Below, piece by piece: positions 12,591 to 24,338 of a stretch of 64,000 nucleotides of DNA. The stretch covers positions 246,866 through 310,865 of the forward strand of contig VXAY01006699.1 in the NCBI GenBank assembly GCA_013399855.1. Direction: 5' to 3'. The first letter of the stretch is position 1. Each line of letters starts with the position of its first letter. The DNA is from Oxyruncus cristatus. Its lineage: Eukaryota > Chordata > Aves > Passeriformes > Cotingidae. The notes under the pieces were generated by a model, which had not been told where the DNA came from, ran no database searches, and was given only the letters and a program-made list of their open reading frames with translations. Made by a program: the position numbers and the translations under genes.

Positions 12591-15032
12591 TGCATTGATT
12601 TTAGTAGAAGCCTTGCACTTGAAACAGATCCAGAAGTAGGATCTTTACCGTGGTTGGACCGTGTTTAGGACATAGGTGAGGTAGTTAAAAAGATAACTTT
12701 TTTTGTAAAAATATGGCTCCAAAAGTTTATGTGCCTGACCTTAGTGCCAGCAAGACAATTTGTTTACAACTTCTCAATGTAGATTTCATCATGGATGGCA
12801 TTTAAATACACAGAAGCAGAATTTTGGAATTGTATTGACAAGATAGCTTATCAAAGCTAAGAGGGAAGCCCATTAGAGAACCTGTATGACTTATCCTGAC
12901 CAGAAACTGGCGAAATATAGTGTCTAAACTAAGTGAGACTTAGAGGCAGCTGTCATTTATAAAGAAGAAAGAAGAAAAAAGAAGTGATTTGGGAAAAAAG
13001 GAGTAAGAATCTTGAAGTTATTAAGCTATGTAATTGCAGTATCTCTTTTCTAACTAAAATTTCATTATAATGATGATGATGATGATGACCATTGTTATTA
13101 TTATTACTATTTACACAGGTAGAAGTGCACACATTTCAGTTTCAGGGGATTCTATTGTAGGATTACTAACGAAGTATGCAGTGACTTTTGTGGGAGGGTA
13201 ATATCATACAAACCACCATGTTATACAGACATACAAAGTCTCACTGCAGGCAGCAAAATAAAACAAAAACAAATAAAAAAAAGGTCTGGGCTACATAATT
13301 GAAGTTCCTCTTTATTATTCTGACATTAGTTAGCCTCAGGCTTTAGAATCTGCTCAATTGTAATGAATCGTTAAGGTTTCAGTTAGACCAAGAAGAAGAT
13401 AATACCTCATTGTACTTTGTTGTTTGCAAGATTTTAACAAAATAACATCTGCTATCTTAGATTGTGGATGACTTAATTTTTAAACACTTGTTCCCAACCT
13501 TTAATTTTCTGCAAAACAACCACATAAATTATTAATTCATCTATATTTCCTCAAGGCGAGCTAGACTTCATAAATATTTAAGAATTTTATTGCAAAATAA
13601 ACAAAAACTTCCACTTAACTTTTAATTGCAAGTCCCCCGAACTAGCAACAGCATCATCAGTAACAGTAAAGAGAAAAAATTCAGGTAGAAGCACTTTCTT
13701 ATGAAAGGATTCAACCCTTTTAACTTGTGGAAATTCAACATGCTTTTGAACCAAGTTTGCAAAACATATTTCATCAGCAAAAAAAAATCAGCAAAAAAGG
13801 GCCTGTCTTCAAATATAACCCAGTCTTCACTTTAAAATCTCCCCAGTTGTTCCCAGGAACATGAAGTCCAACACAGGTGTACACTTGTGTATACGCATTC
13901 TCTAGGAATACCTTTGGTGGTATTGATATGATGTGCTAACCAGGCCCAAGTCTGAGTTGCTGTTTAATTCTGGCCCTGGATCTGAGAAGTGCAGGTGGTC
14001 CCAAGCTTCAGGGCTAGCCTAACGTAATTTCAGCTGGCAGCTCCACCCCTTTACCCAAAGGAATTACGCTAATAATTATGGATCACTATGTTTTCTATTT
14101 CTCAACCCCTCACCAGAACAGTCCTCATCTCCTAGAAAAAAACAGCTCGCAGAACCCTTTGTAATATTGCAGAGATCACAGCAAAATTGTGCTCTGAGTC
14201 CTGTGAATACAAATTTAATTATTTATACATACATATGTATACACTATTTTCTTTTTGTAAAAAGTGTGCTTTTCCATATATTTTGTAGGTGTTTTTCCCC
14301 ATATTGTACAGGAGAAAAATCCTTCAGAACTATATTTCACTGTTTTCATGTTTCAATACTGTTTTGAAATAAATCTAATATTTTGAAAATATTTATTAGT
14401 TAAAGTTATGTATTTAGGCTAAAAATTACCTTTAGAGACTTTTTTTTTCAGCTCCTAAATAAAATCAGTGAATGACCTAGTCAGGTGTTATCTCACTCCA
14501 TTTAAGAAATAATTTTATGGAAAGAGTAACTGTGTAAAAGTTTAAGTCATTATGCCAAAAGAAAGAAAAGAAAAATATTGTGCCATAAAATGGAAAAACA
14601 AAGTGTCAGCATTTTCATGTTTCCTCTAGAAATGTAATATTCCTCTAAAAGGTAAAACTTGATTAAAAATCCAAGTATGTGTGTAAAAGCTGAGAACTCT
14701 AAATACTTTGCACAATATGGAAGAGCTTCAGCTGTAACCACTTTTTCTCTTTGCTTTCTTTTCCAGTCTCACGCAGAGTATTTTGGCTGTTGTTCCCCAC
14801 AGATATGGATTCATGGGTTCTGACTGCGCTCTCATAATTTCCAGCACTGTCCAGAACTAATTCCAAAGAAGTATGCAAAATACAGAGCTGTGAGAGTGGA
14901 ACAAGGGAGGTTTAAAACAGGCTCGTGAAAGTGTTCCTCCTGCCTTTCCATATGGATATTGATTTCTCTCCCTCAGGCTGAATATAATTGCCTACTCTAA
15001 TTTAGCATTGATCTACCCACCCAAGTTTCTTA
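12591..15032. other. unique noncoding DNA with short microsatellites
   Basis: The stretch contains a purine-rich run (12961-13002, aaagaagaaagaagaaaaaa type), a (GAT)n array at about 13070-13087 followed by TTA-type units, and AT-rich single-copy DNA. At 14737-14759 a strong pyrimidine tract ends in an acceptor-like cttttccag, followed by a short open frame (see findings). No gene is recognised. Confidence 0.5.
13068..13088. repeat. (GAT)n microsatellite
   Basis: About six to seven tandem GAT units, followed at 13094-13112 by a degenerate TTA-type run (gttattattattactattt). Confidence 0.9.
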
Positions 15033-15206
15033 AAGCACTGCACGGGCATCAATTAAATTGTTCCTAATACCACCTTTGTGAAGTAGGATAGCTATAATTA
15101 TTCACACTTAGAAGATGTTGAGGGGTGAAAAGTGATTCGTCCTGAGTTATGTAGTGAAACAAGTCAGGATTAAAGCATGAGACAATTATACCCTACCATG
15201 TGCCCA
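15033..15206 (-). mobile_element. probable MIR (CORE-SINE) relic
   Basis: The plus strand resembles the reverse complement of a MIR: a cctttgtgaagtaggatagc block matches the MIR complement around cctatgaggtagg, followed after the expected spacing by ttgaggggtgaaaagtgatt, where MIR has an aggcacagagaggttaagtga-like block. Then come a degraded copy of the cacacagctagtaagtggcag region and a tcaggattaaa block matching the B-box side. Identity is low, as expected for a relic older than birds. This is recognition by eye of ordered blocks, not an alignment. Confidence 0.55.
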
Positions 15207-18051
15207 TTATCAGATCATTCAGACTTTTTCTAAAGGCAAAATATTTGCTCATCTAATGTCTTGGGCTTCCAGTGAAATATACCTGGTTAGATAATGAGTG
15301 TACTATGACTGCGGCTGATCATATTAGATGTGCCTATTTGCCTTGACTTCTCTCCTTTGTGGAATTTTTTCACTGTCTTATTTTTTGTCTTCTTTTTTTT
15401 TTCTTCTATCCACTCTGCTTATAATGTAAGAGGCTTTTTTATTTCCTATGGTTCGACTGTTGGCACTTGACTGCTGTCTTTTTCCCTGATAAGGACTTTT
15501 ATGCATTATTACATGCAAGAAATAACACCTCTTGCTGCTGAGGATAACAACCATGGTTTTGCTGCTCTGCTTTTTAGTGTCACTTTATTTAGTAGTTCAA
15601 GAGAAATCACCTAGGATGCTGATGAGAAGTACAAAGTACAAAGTATTGCATAGACACAACCAAGAGTTCAGGAAAATTTAAATTTATGACATATTCATTA
15701 TGAAAGTCCAATACTAAAGCAACACTTGGATCAGAAAATTCTTTGAATCAGGTAGTAGCAATAAACCAGAGTAAGACTAGGTATCAGATTTAATTTAGAT
15801 AGCTTTTCTATGCAATATATGAGTTGTAGTCAACGAAGAGAAAAACACAAAAAAAATTCCCCAGCTATCACACTTTTACAAGGCTTGTAACCTATACAGG
15901 GGCAAACATTTATAGATATGTTCAAATGTAAGGTGGACATGACCTTTAGCCTTCTGATTCAAGCTTTATCTGAGAGAAAATCATACTGATATTGGAAAGC
16001 TGTACAATATGTACAAACTTTAATTATCAGCTAGGCTATGCTAACCAGTGCTTACATAGAGAAACCACAGGAATGTCGATAACTCAGTACTTATTATTTG
16101 ACCTCATTTTCCTACACTGCTTGACTTGAACAATGTTAAGTCATTGCATTTTTGGCCAAGAATTTCCTACTTCAAAGAATCCCCTCTGGGAGGCACTTAG
16201 GGCTGTAGGTTATCTTTAAACATGCTCATAAGATGATCCAAGTTGCTTTAGGCTTCACTGTTAGGAAGTTCTAGGAAATTAGGGACATAGAATACATACT
16301 GTTAGGCTGTTCTGAAACATACATTTTTCAGCATAGGAGATGGAAGAGATGGTAATGAATTCACTCTTACTTCCTGATGAAGCAAAGTGATGGAAATTAG
16401 GTATTATTTCCTTGCTCTGCCCCTTAAAAATATGCAACGTATGTCCCACCTAAACCTCTCTTGACATGTACAGCCTGTCAAAACTGCATTGTGAAGGAAA
16501 TATCGTTATTTTTTTATGCTTACCCATCTTACAACACAGGGAATCATGTCTGACACGAAACAGAGAAAATATAAGATTGTCACAATCTGTCAGTATTTAC
16601 TGCATTTTAAGATCTCCTGGAAACGTATCTGAGTCCGAAGTTGCACAATTATCATAAAGCTCCGGCATGAAGTGCTTAGTGAAGCAATTTCTAGGCATGG
16701 GTGCTGTTTCTCCAGAATCAGCCAAAAGGAGAAGAATGCTTTTCCATTACATACTGACTTCCTTGCCTGTGTTTACACTGCCTTTTCCATTCTGTAGGTA
16801 TACAGATTTAGTAGTGCCCTTACACAGATGTCGCTGTCATGCCTACCCTGAAACTCTTTGGAGCAGATAGCCCCTAAAATAACTAGAGTAGTAGAGTCAA
16901 TATTGCACATGAATTTGTCATATGGAAATATTGCTTCTGCTCCCACTTTTCCCCTCAAATAACAGTAAGGTTTGGGGATATATATTATCAGTGCTCAAAT
17001 AGCACATTTTGTTTATATGTTATTTACAAAGGGATCTATGCTTGCAGGTGCAAGAAATGGAGATAATTGTTATTGTTAATTTTCCATTTGCAGAAAGAAA
17101 TGGGGAGCATATATATGTATATCTATATCCATCCATACACACAAAGAAGAATGAGTAACTAAAATCTATCAAGTACCTGGTAAAAAAGTAGCAGAGAGTC
17201 TTTGGCTTTATGGTGTTGTCCGGGAGGTAAGGCAGATAATAGCTTTCTCTGATAAAAGTTTCCCAGTCAAAGAAAAGCATTTAACATCAGCAATACCTGA
17301 AGCCCGTACTGTGCAACTTTAAGCATCACCTCAGTGGTGGAGCAGTTGGATATATTCATGGGGGCTTTTTGATAACCCCAGGACATAATGTGTGCTCTGA
17401 TCATTTACAAGAAATAGGAATGCTTTTCATATGCATGACCTACCATGCATTTTAACTGGGAAAGGAAAGGTACTTATCAAGATAACACTGACAGGTGGCA
17501 GAGCAACTTGAACAGTACAAGATAGAAATTATCAGCCAGAGGGTGGCAAGAGAAAATGAAATAATGCTGACTGGTGTAAGCTGATATGTCTCCAGTTACA
17601 GCATCCTGCTTGTGTGAAATAGGACATTTGGAGCAATTTGGATTGATAATGCTGATAATTCCCCCCACTGGAGTTCCTTTATTTTCCTTACAGTATTCTT
17701 TCACACTGAATGCAATCATTCTTTGTGCAAGAACATGCAGGATAACTTTAAGACAAAAAAATTCAGAATAACAAATTTTTCCTTTTCTGCTGGCAAAAGA
17801 ACAATCATTAGATTATGAATCATGTAGCCCCAGTGAATCTGTTTAAATGAAGACACATATTTTTCAAGAATCCTGAGTCATGGTTCCCTTTATATCACTT
17901 TGTCACAATTTGCTTTACCTTCTCCATGACCTGAATAAGCTAAATACAACTCAAAGGTGGCACATTATCCTTAGTTTGCTAGCTATTAAGTTTAAAATAA
18001 GTTCTCTGTCTTACACTTTTTCACCACCAAACAGAATAGAAAACCAAGTAA
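15207..18051. other. unique AT-rich noncoding DNA
   Basis: I see no gene or interspersed repeat. Small local features include a poly-T run near 15391-15402 and a duplicated agtacaa unit near 15628-15643. Short open frames around 16466-16870 and 17477-17771 overlap on opposite strands and show no domain. Confidence 0.55.
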
Positions 18052-19436
18052 GAATCACAGATTCACAGAATATGCTGAGTTCGAAGGGACCCATGCAGAT
18101 CATCGAGTCCAACCCTTAGCCCTGCACAGAACCATCCCCAAGAGTCACACCGTGTGCTTGAGAGTCTTATCCAAATGCTTCTTGAACTCTGTCAGGCTTG
18201 GTGCTGTGACCACTTCCCTGGGGAGTTCCAGTACCAACCTGGGTGAAGAACCTTTTCCTAATATCCAACCTAAACCTCTCCTGACACAATCTCAGGCCAT
18301 TTCCTTGGGTCCTATCACTGGTCACCAGAGAGAAGAGATCAGTGTCTGCCCCTCCTCTTCCCCTCATGAGCAAGTTGTAGACTGCCTTGAGGTCTCCCCT
18401 CAGTCTCCTACTCTCCAGACTGACCAGACCAAGTGATCTCAGCCGCTCCTCATATGGTTTCCCCTCAAGGCCCTTCACCGTCTTCGTGGCCCTCCTTTGG
18501 ATAATCATTAATATCTTAATATCTTTCTAACACTGTGGTACCCAAAACTGCACACAATATTCAAGGTGAGGCCGCCCCAGTGCAGAGCAGAGCGGGACAA
18601 TCCCCTCCCTTGACCAGCTGACAATGCTTTGCCTGATACCCCCCAGGACATGATTGTCCCTCCTGGCTGCCAGGGCACTGCTGACTCATATTCAACTTGC
18701 CATTGACAAGGACCCCCAGGTCCCTTTCCGTGGCACTGCTTTGCAGTATCTCATTCCCCAGTCTGTACAAACATCCAAGGTTGCCCCATTCCAGATGCAG
18801 AATCCAGCGCTTTCCTTTGTTGAAATGATTGCCCAGTCCTCTAACTTGTCAAGGTCTCTCTGCAGGGCCTCCCTGCCTTTGAGGGAGTCAACAGCTCCTC
18901 TCACTTTTGTATTGTCTGCAAACTTGCACAGTATCCCTTCCGGTTCTGCTTTCAAGTCATTTATGAAGATGGTGAAGGGCACAGGGCCTAAGATGGACAG
19001 GTTTCCAGTCTGATGTTACCCTATTCACTATCACCCTTTGTGCTCGACCCAGGAGCCAATTGCCCACCCACCACATGATGTGTTTATCCAGCTGTGTGCT
19101 GGACATTTTGTCCAGAAGGATCCTGTGAGAAACAGCATCAAAAGCTTTGTTGAAATCCAAAAAGATGACATCAACTGGCTTCTCTTGATCAAGTATGTGG
19201 GTTACCTTGACATGAAAGGAAGTCAGGTTTGTTAGGCAGCACTTTCCTGTCATGAAGCTGTGCTGGCTGTGACCAATGACTGTGTTGTCTTTGAGCTGTT
19301 TTTCAATGCTTCCCAGAATAATCTTCTCCATAACTTTACCAGGCACTGAAGTGAGACTGACAGACCTGTAGTTTCCGGGGTCCTCTTTCTTACCCTTCTT
19401 AAAAATTGGGACAATGTTCACCAGCTTCCAGTCACC
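18052..19436 (-). mobile_element. CR1 LINE, longest copy, 5'-truncated (about 1.4 kb)
   Basis: On the plus strand the copy starts with the complement of the CR1 3' octamers (agaatcacagattcacagaa), then tatgctgagttcgaagggac, the 3' UTR and the 3' half of ORF2 with reverse-transcriptase sequence, ending near the acaatgttcaccagcttcca block. It is cut within the reverse-transcriptase region, so the endonuclease and ORF1 are absent. The 3' end is the same subfamily type as the copies at 1.19 and 52.8 kb. A G/T-rich tract begins about 30 bases beyond the truncation point. Confidence 0.95.
18167..19421 (-). pseudogene. CR1 ORF2 reverse-transcriptase remnant
   Basis: This is the reverse transcriptase of the LINE, which in intact elements copies the element RNA at the nicked target. 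Four minus-strand frames in alternating phase cover it: 18957-19421, 18692-18982, 18561-18770 and 18167-18508. The first has PIFKKGKKEDPGNYRSVSLT and the motif A sequence FLDFNKAFDAVSH, including the first catalytic aspartate region. The second has the motif C site as FADN; reverse transcriptases of this family normally have FADD, so one catalytic aspartate is replaced by asparagine (codon at 18911-18913). The last carries [19 protein letters not shown] and [10 protein letters not shown]. At least three frameshifts plus the active-site change make it non-functional. The 465-base first frame is the longest TE coding block in the window. Confidence 0.93.
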
Positions 19437-19462
19437 TAGATCTAAACTTTTAATATGAACTC

Positions 19463-19531
19463 AGGGTTGGGTTTTTTTTGTTGTGGTTTTTTGTTTGGTT
19501 GGTTGGTTAGTTTGTTTGGGTTTTTGGGTTA
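19463..19531 (+). repeat. G/T-rich low-complexity tract
   Basis: The tract is built of TTTG, TTGG and poly-T units (gtttggttggttggttag and gtttgggtttttgggtt), with GGG runs too short and sparse for a strong quadruplex. It lies just beyond the 5' truncation point of the long CR1 copy. Confidence 0.85.
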
Positions 19532-20440
19532 CTTTTGACAGAAAGCAAGTATTTGATACATGTAAAGAGATAACTCTTCGTAAATTTTCACTTCAATCTT
19601 ACTGCTGTGTAATGAAAGATTTCACTAAGATTACTTGAAAACATCATCAGCACATTGTAGATGCTTTGGACTATTTTTCTAAATCAAAATAGTCAGAAAC
19701 TCAACATCAACACCACCAGCAATCGCTTTGACAGTTATTTCTGATTTCCAGTTCTTTTGTTTTGGCGTGAGCTACAGCTGCCTGAGAAAATAGGTAAATT
19801 TGATCCTGAATATTTTCTTTATGTGCCTAAATTGATTAACAGTACTTCAGTACTATGCCAGTATCAGTGGCAACAAAAGCAGAGGTCAGATTTAAAGTTG
19901 CTTTTAGCTTCTTTTTAACTTCATACACAGTCGTGCACGTGGACATGTGAACATGAACTATAAACACACAGATGTCTCTTGACAGATATATATGACTGCT
20001 TGCTTTAATCGCCTCTCAACAAACAAAAATTGTTTAAAAATGCCTCTGTATTATCTGATAATATATGGGGTTTGCTGCAGTTTGTATTAAGAGCAAGTTA
20101 ATCTCTCACAAAACAATGTTTTACCAAGTCTCAAGGTTGGCAGTAGGACACACTATTTTAGCTAATATCACACAGGAGATCAGTTATTTCCCATTGTGAT
20201 TCTCAATTGGCATCTTGCAGTGAGCTTGTTTACTGCTCCAGAGCAGAATGGATTGTCTGTTGTTAAGTACAAAAAAACTGCATAAAAATAGTGTTAAGTC
20301 TCTAGTTTAAGCTGACAAATTCTAGGGAAGTCTAAATTAAAGATAAAGTATCAGAACAATACTTTTTTTTGGCAATAATATTACTTTGGAATGGGAAGGG
20401 AAGACAGCATAGACAATAGCCGTTACCATGTTAGTCTTTT
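19532..20440. other. unique noncoding DNA
   Basis: Single-copy-looking AT-rich sequence. I see no gene, RNA or repeat. Confidence 0.5.
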
Positions 20441-20490
20441 ACTTAGATTCAGAAAAGTGAATCTAAGATTCAGAAAATCTGAATCTAAGT
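20441..20490. repeat. 13-bp perfect inverted repeat with internal direct repeats
   Basis: The left arm acttagattcaga (20441-20453) and right arm tctgaatctaagt (20478-20490) are exact reverse complements with a 24-base spacer. The spacer holds a smaller hairpin, gaatct-a-agattc, and the segment agattcagaaaa occurs twice 21 bases apart (20445-20456 and 20466-20477). It is a small cruciform-prone element with no terminator-like or transposon-end context that I can identify. Confidence 0.9.
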
Positions 20491-22373
20491 AAGTTTTTCT
20501 TTTTTCAGATTTGAACAAAACAATATAAGTGGGCCAGTACTTGTAGGCCAGCTTTTGGTATGACTCTAATTTGAAATGATTGGGTTATAAGAAGAATAGT
20601 ATTTTCTAATGGAATGTTTATTGAGCAGCCAGGCAGTGCATTTATAATACTGTCAGGATGATAGAATAATTTTTTTCAGAAGATCAAACCTTCTTGTCTT
20701 AAGGGGTATTGGATTAACTATTTTAAAAGGCACTGGTCTGACAAAAGTAGTATTAAAAATCTGGTACAATAATACTTGTGCTTTCTCTGTGTTAATGGAA
20801 TCCTTAAACACAGGCAGTGAGAAAAATAACATTCACACACAAAATTAAAAAGCAAGCATGTCAAAACAAACATGAAGAAAGGAGCATATTTTGGTTGCTG
20901 AGGTAAGAATAGATGGATGAATGACAGGGGGAAAAGTGTTCTTTGAGAAGGGTGACCATAGATCAGAAGACATCAAAGGAAGGTGGGTATGCCTGTGAAA
21001 CAAATTAGGAAAAAAAAATCCCAAAAGTGTTAATTAAGAGGGATAACAAAGAAAAATAGTAGGGTTTGGGTAAGTTACACATCCAGGAGAAGAATTAAAA
21101 AACAAAATTTTATTTCAAGGCAATATTATGCATTTTGGTACTCCTATGCAGAGAGAGCATAAAAATGAAGAATAAATACAAGACAAACTCTTTGGTTCAC
21201 AGCAGGACTAGACTAACAAAACCATCCTTATCTCATCGGCCCCATCTTCTCCCAGTGTTGTTTCCAGGCCTACAGGTGCCTTTGTTGGTCAGAAGACAAA
21301 CTCCTGAGTAGCATTCATGAGGGAAAGAATAATCTTCATGTAATTGAAAAAAAAAAAAATGTTTCTGCCATTTACTATTCTAGTCTCAGATTACATCACC
21401 TAGCATAGACCACGTAGTTGCTTAGACTTTTTGTATGAACAGTAGACAAAAAAATATCACCTCCAGCCACCAGTGTTCTAATTTATTTGTGGAAACACCT
21501 TTCTCCGGTGGCAACTATGGTCCTAAAACAGACATATTTGGCAATGTAAGGTGAAGAGATTTGAGTCTGTGCTCCAAATTTAGCTAATTGTCTTTGCTCT
21601 ATGTCACCATGTTTATTCAGAACCTCAGTAATAGTAAGATTTTTTTCTATGCAGTGATTCTTCTCAATAAAAATCTATCCTTGTGAAGCTGCACAACTTC
21701 TGCACAATAGTTGCTATTTTTCAGCATGGAAGTGGGTTGCAGCTACAGAGAACAAAGTCTGGCTTCTATTTTCAAAGCCCGAGGCTCTGGTCTGCAGTCA
21801 AAGCCAAACTCTCACTGCTTGAGTTGTGCAGTGTTTAAATAAAAGTACTCTCCGTGTTAAATTCAAACTCTCCATGCCATAGCAATGAAAGTAACACACT
21901 GTGCCTGGGAAGTGCCTGTAGGGATGGAGCCATGCTGCTGGAAGCAGGTGTGGGCATACAAATGGCAAACAGGGAGAGAGAAGCCCTCAGAGAGCACTGG
22001 ACTTTTTGTGGTTCCTGGAGACCATGTGGCTCAGCAGTTAAGTGTTGCTTTGGGTGGCTGGAGAAACCCACCACTTTCTGTACATAGATCCTAGGAGGCG
22101 ATTTAGAGAATTTTTCTTCATGTTTTCTGGCTAATTTTTCATAAGAAGCTTTAATACACAAATAAAATGCTGTCACTGAACTAATATGACCCAATTTCAT
22201 ATTTATTTATGAATAGGTATTTCATATTGCTTATTGAAATGAATAAACCCATGTTAATAAGAATGTTAAGTACTTCAAAAGCACAGCTGTACGTCTGTCA
22301 AAATATAAGAAAAATAATTACAAGTACATCCCACAAGCAGTGTATTTAGCATGAAAAAATAAAAATCTCTGTG
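20491..22373. other. unique noncoding DNA
   Basis: I see no recognised gene or repeat. A less AT-rich part at 21720-22110 carries three overlapping chance frames on both strands (for example 21835-22200 minus, 121 codons) with no domain or shared codon pattern. A poly-A run lies near 21347-21359. Confidence 0.5.
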
Positions 22374-22746
22374 TCAAGGCCCTGAGGGCACTAGTAGTGC
22401 CTAGTGGTTCTGACCAGCCTCACCTGGGATCCTCTGGGACTGTCTCCCACACTGTACATATGGGCCTGGATGCTGAGCTGGGATTAGATGTATCTGTGTG
22501 TTGTCCCCAGCTAATGTTGGCTGAATTTCATGGGTTGATTTGACCTGGACCGGACTTGTTGACTATTATAGGATCCACTGCCATGATGACTGCCAGGCTT
22601 ACCTGCTCGGATATTCCAGGGTAATGCCTGTTGATAAGGACATGGTTCTGGATTCCACTCTTGCTCTTGCTCTTCCTCCTTCACAGCACAGCTCCTTCTG
22701 CTCCTCTACACCCCCACTCTTTATTCTGTGATTCTGTGAATCTATG
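22374..22746 (+). mobile_element. unidentified repeat ending in a CR1-like 3' tail
   Basis: The segment is clearly richer in G and C than its flanks and ends at 22723-22739 with attctgtgattctgtga, the avian CR1 3' octamer repeat, here on the plus strand. Upstream are a C/T-rich stretch (ctcttgctcttcctccttca, about 22661-22684) and a body I do not recognise (tgtcaaggccctgagggcac at the left edge, ggatcctctgggactgtctc in the middle). It lacks the usual CR1 ORF2 C-terminal sequence. It may be a divergent CR1 subfamily's 3' UTR or a non-autonomous element mobilised by CR1 through a shared tail. The left boundary is only a composition change. Confidence 0.5.
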
Positions 22747-24154
22747 TATGTTTCCTACTGGAAGAGAAATGTAGAAGCAAAACTCTATCTTGAAGCCCTG
22801 TAATTGCTGAAGAAAGTAGTAGTTGTTGATAGTGCTCATGATTTATCTGCACTTCTATTTTGAAACATGCTTCTATACAGCACCATGGGTTTTAGATAAA
22901 ATTTATCTAAGGACTTTCTAGCTGGTTTATAAGCTTACTTAACATGCACAGAGAACATTCTTCCAATCACTGATTCTGCATCCCAAAATAAGGGCAGGGA
23001 TCCTTACACTTACAGTTGGGTTTGTAAAGGCTTAATTTTAGAAGTTCAAAGTTTTGGTGAACTGAAATATACATCATTAAAGCTCTTACATGCAACATCT
23101 GCTTACATCCTATAATGTCATCCTGTTGTAAGTGAACATTTAATCCTAACCCATTATGCCTCTCCAAGCAAGCTGCAACTCTGAAACCTAGGAAGGAGAT
23201 TTTCTTCTGTTCACAGAGATTGATGCAATCTGTAATTAGAACCCCATACTCCTCCCAGCTGCTGTTGCTGGCACAGTTGCATTTGAGAATGATGTAATAT
23301 GTCTTCTATTGCAGCACTTCCTACTCTTTTCAGTCAAATGTACAAGCCTGCTAGCTTGGAACTCACCCGTGCCAGTCACTAGCCCTTATTTTCTATTTAA
23401 CTTTGTGCAGAGTTAAAAGAAGTTAGCCTTAGGTACCAGTGACATGTTAACACCCAGTGCAAGAGTTCTTTATTAAATGAAGGAGAGAGACAGCTGAAGA
23501 TAGTAGAAAATGCTTGAAAAGCATAGCAATAGCATAAGTTAGAATCTTACTTGTGTAGTACATCTAAATTATATATCTAAAACCGAAGTATGTAACTGCT
23601 GTTACAGAATGAGGGGCTGCAACTCTGGAAAGCAGCACCTCCAAGCACTGGTTATAGCAGACAAGAAACCGTCCTGTGTGGTGCTGTAGTAAGAGGGCAA
23701 AATCGATTTTTGATTAACAGATTAGGAAACAGTGACTCATATTTAGGATATATTTAGGTAATTCTACATCTGAACATGACTGTTGGCTGCAAACTACTCT
23801 TTTACTCTGGTTTCTAGATCTGTTTTTTAAAAACTGTGGAAGAAAAAGAATGACATATTTTTTGTCTTATTCAGATAGATTCTAAACTAGAGAATCCAGG
23901 TAGCTTCTAATTAACTAGAATTAACTCAAGATGTATGAAAACAGAGAAATATATGGTTTTTTTAAAAGGGGAGTGAGAAATTACATGTTTCCATGAATAC
24001 ATTTCTGAGGAAAACTTAAAAGGTTAAAACTTATCAATGATAGGAAGAAAAACATCTAGTTTCTAGAAACATAAATCAAGCTAATTCAAATGCTTTAAAA
24101 GAGTAAGTTTGTAAATTCCATTTTCTCATGGATTTTAACCTCTGAAACAGCACA
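22747..24154. other. unique noncoding DNA
   Basis: I see no gene, RNA or recognisable repeat. The 66-codon minus frame at 22967-23167 has no recognisable features. Confidence 0.5.
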
Positions 24155-24338
24155 TTTCAATGTGACTAGTCCTTCGACTAATAAGGTCATAAAATCAAGG
24201 TTGGATGCCTTTTTAAAAGATATGCTTTAGTCAAAACAGGTTAGTGAACACACTGGAAAGCTAATTGAATGAAATGTAATATGAAGGCATCCAGAGTAGA
24301 AGATTTAATGATTTCTTTTAGCCATAAAATTCTGTGAA
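24155..24338 (+). mobile_element. ancient CR1 3'-end relic
   Basis: The block aaggttggatgcctttttaa and the following aagatatgctttag match the 3' region of old amniote CR1 elements (turtle and crocodile type, where this reads ggatgtctttctaaaagata). The relic ends at 24304-24338 with a degraded taatgatttcttttagccat and aaaattctgtga, corresponding to the final dga-tcataatggtcccttctgg block and tail. Divergence is high and there is no coding part. The left boundary is uncertain. Confidence 0.65.

Noticed and set aside
18654..19235. Plus-strand frames of 119 and 65 codons
   Set aside because: Antisense of the CR1 reverse-transcriptase remnant.
21835..22200. 121-codon minus-strand frame with overlapping plus frames
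   Set aside because: Frames are open on both strands because the patch is locally less AT-rich. No domain, no start or splice context, and no repeat shape.
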